From assembly GCF_000172555.1 (NCBI RefSeq), contig NZ_ABOX02000013.1:1-64000 (forward strand): a stretch of DNA of 64,000 nt. The letters are read 5' to 3'. The position numbers were made by a program, and so were the translations under genes. The notes below the pieces were generated by a model. That model was not told where the DNA came from. It saw only the letters and a program-made list of their open reading frames with translations, and made no database searches. This stretch comes from Pedosphaera parvula Ellin514 (GTDB taxonomy: Bacteria; Verrucomicrobiota; Verrucomicrobiia; Limisphaerales; Pedosphaeraceae). Of this stretch, positions 59,926 to 64,000 are shown in pieces; the stretch's first letter is position 1; each line of letters begins with the position of its first letter.

Positions 59926-60864
59926 ATGAAACGCATCATTCTCGCCGGCGGATCCGGCTTTCTCGGACGCGCACTGGCCGCGCACTTTCTGGACCTTGGA
60001 TGGGACGTCGTAACTTTAACGCGCTCTCAGCAACCAAGCGGTGGCATTGGCCGCCAAGTCACTTGGGATGGCTGCACCCTCAGTTCCTGGCAAAAAGAAT
60101 TGGAAGGCGCAGCTGCCGTTGTTAATCTCACCGGCAAATCAGTGGATTGTCGTTATACGGCTCGTAACCGTAAGGAGATTCTCGACTCGCGGATAAAGCC
60201 TACCCGCGTTTTGGGCGAGGCAATTCGCCTCTGCCCGCAGCCTCCACAAGTTTGGTTGAATGCCAGCACCGCAACTATTTACAAACATACTTTTGCCGGT
60301 CCGTGGGATGAGAGCGGCGAAATTGGCGCCGCACCGGAAGCCAAGGACGAATTCTCAGTGGAAGTTGCCAGGGCCTGGGAACAACCCTTCGACGAGGCGC
60401 AGACTCCCGGCACCCGCAAAATCGCCATGCGCACGACCATGGTGTTGGGTATGGGGACAAATAGTGTATTTCCCGTGTTGCGCCGCCTGGTCCGTCTCGG
60501 GCTCGGCGGGAAAATGGGCAGCGGCCGGCAATTCGTTTCCTGGATGCATCAAGTTGATTTTTGTCGGGCGGTTGAGTGGCTGATCACCCACGACAATATC
60601 CAGGGCCCGGTCAATCTTGCCGCGCCCAATCCCCTTCCGAACCAGGAAATGATGAAAACGCTGCGGCAGGTTTGCCGGGTGCCTATCGGTTTGCCGGCCA
60701 CAAATTGGATGCTCGAAGTGGGCGCTTTCTTTCTGAGAACCGAAACCGAACTCATCATCAAAAGCCGGCGGGTCGTTCCACGCCGCTTAATCGATTCGGG
60801 TTTTCAGTTCCAATTTCCCACCATCCGCGAGGCGTTCGAGGACCTCTCCAATCGGGGAACATGA
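59926..60864 (+). CDS. TIGR01777-type NAD-dependent epimerase (YfcH-like)
   Basis: The protein has 312 residues from the ATG at 59926 (MKRIILAGGSGFLGRALAAHFL), which begins the Rossmann G-G-S-G-F-L-G motif directly. N-L-T-G-K-S-V-D-C-R-Y-T, R-K-E-I-L-D-S-R-I-K-P-T-R-V-L-G, WLNASTATIYKH and FCRAVEWLITHDNIQGPVNLAAPNPL complete the TIGR01777 pattern. These proteins are an SDR subgroup related to E. coli YfcH, and the substrate is not known. The usual S-x-x-x-Y-x-x-x-K is modified in this family. It stands alone. Confidence 0.85.
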   Translation: MKRIILAGGSGFLGRALAAHFLDLGWDVVTLTRSQQPSGGIGRQVTWDGCTLSSWQKELEGAAAVVNLTGKSVDCRYTARNRKEILDSRIKPTRVLGEAIRLCPQPPQVWLNASTATIYKHTFAGPWDESGEIGAAPEAKDEFSVEVARAWEQPFDEAQTPGTRKIAMRTTMVLGMGTNSVFPVLRRLVRLGLGGKMGSGRQFVSWMHQVDFCRAVEWLITHDNIQGPVNLAAPNPLPNQEMMKTLRQVCRVPIGLPATNWMLEVGAFFLRTETELIIKSRRVVPRRLIDSGFQFQFPTIREAFEDLSNRGT

Positions 60865-61297
60865 AACCATGGTATGCACTTCCAATTTGACCATCCAGTA
60901 CGCCTCCCTCCTCAAACGCTCTTCGGTTTCTTTGAAAAATCGAGGAATGTTGTTTTGAAACAGCTTTTAATCGCGGTGGGATGGTTTCGTTCCTCGAAAG
61001 GTGAGTGTGAATGGGAGCAAATGTTTGTGTCATTACTTTGGTTTTGACCCCTTAATGACCCCTTCACGGCAAAAAGGGATCGGGGTTGACTATTGACGTA
61101 ATCAGCCTTGTCATGATAGCCTTTCCGGCATGCCCTTCCGATGCGGGGGCGATCCATCACAGGATGAATCGCGCCTAGCGCCGGGGCGCCCGGCCAACAC
61201 CTGGAGGACTTGCAGGAGGCGGAGGATGCAGGAGGCGGAGCGGCTGATTGCATGAGTGCATGTCGGCGCGCCAGCGAACATCAACAAATCTAAAATT
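60865..61297. other. Intergenic region with dispersed repeats
   Basis: No gene is supported here. It contains the TTGACCCCTT element at 61027-61053, an additional TGACCCCTT directly after it, and a direct repeat GCAGGAGGCGGAG at 61212-61224 and 61228-61240. The purine-rich stretch is 60 bases before the next gene's ATG and is too far to be its ribosome-binding site. Confidence 0.4.
61027..61053 (+). repeat. Copy of the TTGACCCCTT-type element end
   Basis: This 27-base sequence matches 50452-50477 except for one inserted base and two substitutions. A second TGACCCCTT follows two bases later. See the element at 50435-50477. Confidence 0.6.
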
Positions 61298-62500
61298 ATG
61301 AAATATCTCTTACTAAGGCTTTTGCCGACCGTCGTTGTCTTCTTCGGCCTTGCTTCAAATGCGAGGCCGGATGTGTTTGATAATTGGACGACGAACCAGA
61401 TTGCCACCAACATGTTTACCTTTTCCCTTCGTCATGTCGTCTACGGCAACGGTCGTTATGTCGCAGTCGCCGACCAGAGTGACGGATGTAGAATTTATAC
61501 CTCGGAAGATGGGTTGAATTGGACCTTCCGCTTCACTGACCCGAGTTCTTGGGGACTGAGCCTGACTTTTTCCTCCGGCCATTTTTGTGGCATCAGCGCC
61601 TGGGCAATGGCCAATGTTTCATCAAACGGTATCGACTGGCTGGCCACGCAGATGACCCAAGTTAGCCAGGATTTCACCCCTGCGGACATCACCTATGCCC
61701 CCACCCCCGGCGGTTATGTGGTCGTGGGCGGTACCAACGGTGTTGGCAGTATCTGGAGTTCGCCCAACGGCGCCACTTGGATCCCGCGCACCATCAGCGG
61801 CGGAGTCGGCGGCCCGATCTCAAGTGTGGCCTACGGCTTTTCCACACTTATTGCGATCGGCAACAACGATGGTGCCGCATATACTTGTGTGCTCCCCTCC
61901 ACAACCTGGAATCGTCGCAGCATTCCGGGTGGCAAGACGATCAGCTGCGCCAACGGCCGCTTCTTTGTACCGCTCAATAGCAATACCAATCTGATATCCA
62001 TCGGCGGGACATCCCCTTTGTGGACGCCACTGGGTACAGGCCTCACGAACATGCTCGGGAAGGTCGTTTACGCTAACGGGTTGTACATGGCCCAGGCCGG
62101 CAACTATTTTGCAACCTCAACGGATGGAACCAACTGGATTCAGCATGCCAAACAAATGCCGGGCAACGCCAGCACGGATGTGAGCGTGGCAACCGATGGC
62201 AATCGCTTGGTAACAATTGGCACCACTCGCATCCCTGGCACCGACAATTTGGCGAATGGTTTTATTTACACCTCGGACCCGCTCGTGGAACTGCACATGA
62301 CTAACGATCCTGCGACCAAGTTGGTGCTTTCCGGCTTGGAAGGGCGAACCTACCAAATACAGTCTGTTGATAATGTTCCCGCAGTTTCCAATGCCTGGCG
62401 TACAAACCTGGCCTTGCAACTGACAACAACACCCTACACGTGGACCGACAATACCGCGACCAACTCTCAGCGGTTTTACCGCGCAGTGTTGCTGCCTTGA
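61298..62500 (+). CDS. Secreted propeller-like protein with C-terminal F-Y-R domain
   Basis: The protein has 400 residues from the ATG at 61298, which opens a signal peptide (YLLLRLLPTVVVFFGLASNARP). Repeats of the form V-V-Y-G-N-G-R-Y-V-A-V, T-S-E-D-G-L-N-W, S-S-N-G-I-D-W and TYAPTPGGYVVVGGTN are typical of a sialidase/BNR-like propeller with about five to seven blades. The last 80 residues (Y-Q-I-Q-S-V-D-N...NSQRFYRAVLLP) form a separate beta domain. The same F-Y-R end is seen in the giant protein and in the protein at 18797-20632. The function is unknown. Confidence 0.7.
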   Translation: MKYLLLRLLPTVVVFFGLASNARPDVFDNWTTNQIATNMFTFSLRHVVYGNGRYVAVADQSDGCRIYTSEDGLNWTFRFTDPSSWGLSLTFSSGHFCGISAWAMANVSSNGIDWLATQMTQVSQDFTPADITYAPTPGGYVVVGGTNGVGSIWSSPNGATWIPRTISGGVGGPISSVAYGFSTLIAIGNNDGAAYTCVLPSTTWNRRSIPGGKTISCANGRFFVPLNSNTNLISIGGTSPLWTPLGTGLTNMLGKVVYANGLYMAQAGNYFATSTDGTNWIQHAKQMPGNASTDVSVATDGNRLVTIGTTRIPGTDNLANGFIYTSDPLVELHMTNDPATKLVLSGLEGRTYQIQSVDNVPAVSNAWRTNLALQLTTTPYTWTDNTATNSQRFYRAVLLP

Positions 62501-62796
62501 GCCTATGACACATGGTTCGCGGCCGATTTGAAAATAGTCGGCGGTTTCCTGCCCATTGGTCCGCGCACACAGCTCGGACCTCCAATGCCGTGGCCATTCG
62601 AGGAGGCGTAGGAAGGATTGCAATTGGTGGCAATACGAGGGGCTTGACCCCTTTCGTTTCATCCCGACCACTTGACTGCGATGGTTAGAACTCATAGGGT
62701 TGAACCGCTAATGAAAGAAGGGAGTAATTCCCAGTTGGTCGACCATTATCAATTTGGCAGGAATTATTTCCCACCGGTTAAATAGTTACGCTGCTT

Positions 62797-63120
62797 ATGA
62801 TCGCTCTCGAAGTCAGAAAGAATGGCAAACGGGTCTGCATCGCTGGCGCGGAAGATTTGGCCGTGTTGAGCACGAACATCGCCGCCGTCGGCAAGCTCGG
62901 AAAGAAGACCGTTCCGGCTCGGCCAGACGAAACCACAGGTGAGATTCATTACTCTGTTGGCGGTCTCACCTCGCGGCCTGACCCAGACAAGGACGTTCAT
63001 GTGAGATGGAAGTCTGTCGCCCCTCTCAAAGTCGGAGACGTTATTGAGGTCAGGATATTGGAAACAGAGAAAGTTGACCGTGCAACATCCCGAACCAAGG
63101 CAAAAAGAAAGCGGACCTAA
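62797..63120 (+). CDS. Small hypothetical protein
   Basis: This 107-residue protein has an ATG start (M-I-A-L-E-V-R-K-N-G-K-R-V-C-I-A-G). Later it has G-E-I-H-Y-S-V-G-G-L-T, D-V-H-V-R-W, L-K-V-G-D-V-I-E-V-R-I-L-E and a very basic C-terminal end (RTKAKRKRT). I have seen small proteins with this N-terminus in varied bacteria, but no function is established. It is cytoplasmic, with no signal. It is the first gene of a pair with the lipoprotein at 63185, 65 bases away on the same strand. Confidence 0.55.
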   Translation: MIALEVRKNGKRVCIAGAEDLAVLSTNIAAVGKLGKKTVPARPDETTGEIHYSVGGLTSRPDPDKDVHVRWKSVAPLKVGDVIEVRILETEKVDRATSRTKAKRKRT

Positions 63121-63184
63121 CCATGCCCGTAGCGCACGGGGGCAGGCCGTTGCGGAGCTTGGGTTGTCAGGCTTCATCACGCGT

Positions 63185-63571
63185 ATGAGGATTCGAACTT
63201 TCATCGTTTCATTATTTTGCCTCGCGCTTGTCGGTTGTACGACGACCGAGCAGTATGCCGCTCAGCGCCGTCAGCGTTTGCTGGCTACATATCCGCCCGG
63301 CACGACCACACGAGCGGATGTCCAGAAGCGGTGGTCTCGTGTTCAGCCTGATATTTCAGAGACGCGGCCCACGTCCGGCTGGAGTGCTTCTGCTCAACCG
63401 TTGGTGCGTGCGCGAGTCGCCGCCAGCGAACAGCGCACTGGCAGTGCCGTTTATCGCTGCGAGCGATACTTTGGACCGGATGGCTGGTCAGGTGGTTTGT
63501 GCTGGTGCTGGTTTTATTATGATGACCAAGACCGCATCGTTGATGCGGAGTGGCAGTGGCACACAGACTGA
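63185..63571 (+). CDS. Small lipoprotein
   Basis: This 128-residue protein starts at the ATG at 63185, giving a lipoprotein signal MRIRTFIVSLFCLALVGC (lipobox A-L-V-G-C). A Gln/Arg-rich section follows (EQYAAQRRQRLLATYPPGTTTRADVQKRW). The C-terminal part contains C-E-R-Y-F-G-P-D-G-W and a D-A-E-W-Q-W end. The frame is open back to 63044, but this overlaps the upstream gene and is not a leader. No family is assigned. The 237 bases after it to 63808 hold no recognisable gene. Confidence 0.65.
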   Translation: MRIRTFIVSLFCLALVGCTTTEQYAAQRRQRLLATYPPGTTTRADVQKRWSRVQPDISETRPTSGWSASAQPLVRARVAASEQRTGSAVYRCERYFGPDGWSGGLCWCWFYYDDQDRIVDAEWQWHTD

Positions 63572-63808
63572 GTTTGTGTGGTTGCCGCGTACCAGGGCAC
63601 TGCAGCGACTTGAGCAATTTGGGAGATTGTGAAAGGAGTATGGCTCTGTAGTATGGAGCGATAGGCCGAAGGTCGAGGCGGCGGAAGCCAACGAGTCCAC
63701 TGAACTGATTATGAGATTGCGCCAAGCATATAAGAACCTAATTCTAGCGGGCCATCGCGGTTGCTATCGGCGCCCGTCCTGAGCTTGGGGCATTAGGCCT
63801 ATTCGAGT

Positions 63809-64000
63809 ATGTCCAAAAGATTACGGTTTATTTTATGGTGCATATGTTTCGCTGGGTTTTGTGTCTCGTCTGCTTGCTTGTCGATGAAGACATTCCAGCG
63901 GTTAAACACAGATGAGGGATTTGTTTTTGATCCTTTACAGCGCAATTCGGCGGGGCATTACTCGATTTGGCTTTACCCGACCGTCGTCTTTTTATTTTGC
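63809..64000 (+). CDS. N-terminal part of a secreted or membrane protein (runs off the right end)
   Basis: The frame from the ATG at 63809 stays open to the last base (64 codons). It starts with a short basic stretch and a hydrophobic segment, M-S-K-R-L-R-F-I-L-W-C-I-C-F-A-G-F-C-V-S-S-A-C, which looks like a signal or lipoprotein leader. A mixed sequence follows (TFQRLNTDEGFVFDPLQRNS), then a hydrophobic piece at the end (S-I-W-L-Y-P-T-V-V-F-L-F). No domain is recognisable yet. Confidence 0.55.
   Translation, partial: MSKRLRFILWCICFAGFCVSSACLSMKTFQRLNTDEGFVFDPLQRNSAGHYSIWLYPTVVFLFC

Overview
This window looks like a chromosomal segment of a soil or freshwater Verrucomicrobium, most likely the Pedosphaera/Limisphaerales side of the phylum. 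That assignment is an inference from gene families: two pseudopilins of the PVC 'prepilin N-terminus plus H-x9-DG' type, two formylglycine sulfatases, a PA14 multihaem cytochrome next to a 3-keto-glycoside hydrolase family protein (DUF1080), an M56-LamG fusion, an ECF sigma operon with coiled-coil membrane partners, and several large secreted proteins with Ig, RCC1 and beta-helix repeats ending in an F-Y-R motif. No rRNA, tRNA, CRISPR array or complete insertion sequence was recognised. Most genes are short transcription units on both strands, and there is no prophage or large island.

Layout: 0-1.1 kb holds the start of a gene leaving the window on the minus strand and a REP-associated transposase (RAYT) between two near-identical hairpin repeats. 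1.5-8.9 kb has a DUF2971 protein, secreted, TPR and HEAT-type proteins, and a GH25 lysozyme fused to a seven-bladed PLL-type propeller. 9.5-14.3 kb has a CbxX/CfxQ-type AAA ATPase, a DUF3300-DUF2950 pair, and a decayed partial copy of the same ATPase. 14.4-16.5 kb is an ECF sigma operon. 16.8-20.6 kb has secreted proteins and a pseudopilin. 21.4-29.4 kb has an esterase, a GNAT acetyltransferase, a fucosyltransferase-like enzyme, a sulfatase, a U32/RlhA-type rRNA hydroxylase homologue and an NAD-dependent epimerase. 29.4-33 kb has a BlaI regulator with a palindromic operator, an M56-LamG membrane peptidase and a DciA/DUF721 protein. 33.3-40.5 kb has a GH42 beta-galactosidase lacking the usual acid/base Glu, then a run of small lipoproteins, membrane proteins and DUF proteins.

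40.7-50.3 kb is catabolic: a type I phosphodiesterase and an endonuclease/exonuclease/phosphatase family protein, a small lipoprotein with a strong terminator, a second sulfatase, and a three-gene set (DUF6797-like propeller protein, five-haem PA14 cytochrome, DUF1080 protein) that plausibly handles oxidised glycosides in the periplasm. 51.3-59.7 kb is a repeat-rich locus. A 2,219-residue secreted mosaic protein (Ig, Cys-rich beta-helix, six Ig, RCC1, two Ig, RCC1, lectin-like, Ig) and a lipoprotein lie between two direct copies of a noncoding element that differ mainly by the number of a 19-bp tandem unit. A truncated transposase abuts the second copy. 59.9-64 kb has a TIGR01777 epimerase, another secreted propeller protein, two small proteins and a gene running off the right end.

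The most unusual points are the GH42 active-site change, the BlaI/M56-LamG pair, the sigma-operon protein carrying a pseudopilin-like C-terminal domain, the scarred ATPase duplicate, the direct repeats around the giant protein, and the shared F-Y-R ending of three secreted proteins. None of these alone proves a new system. The window contains no complete defence or secretion system that I can recognise.
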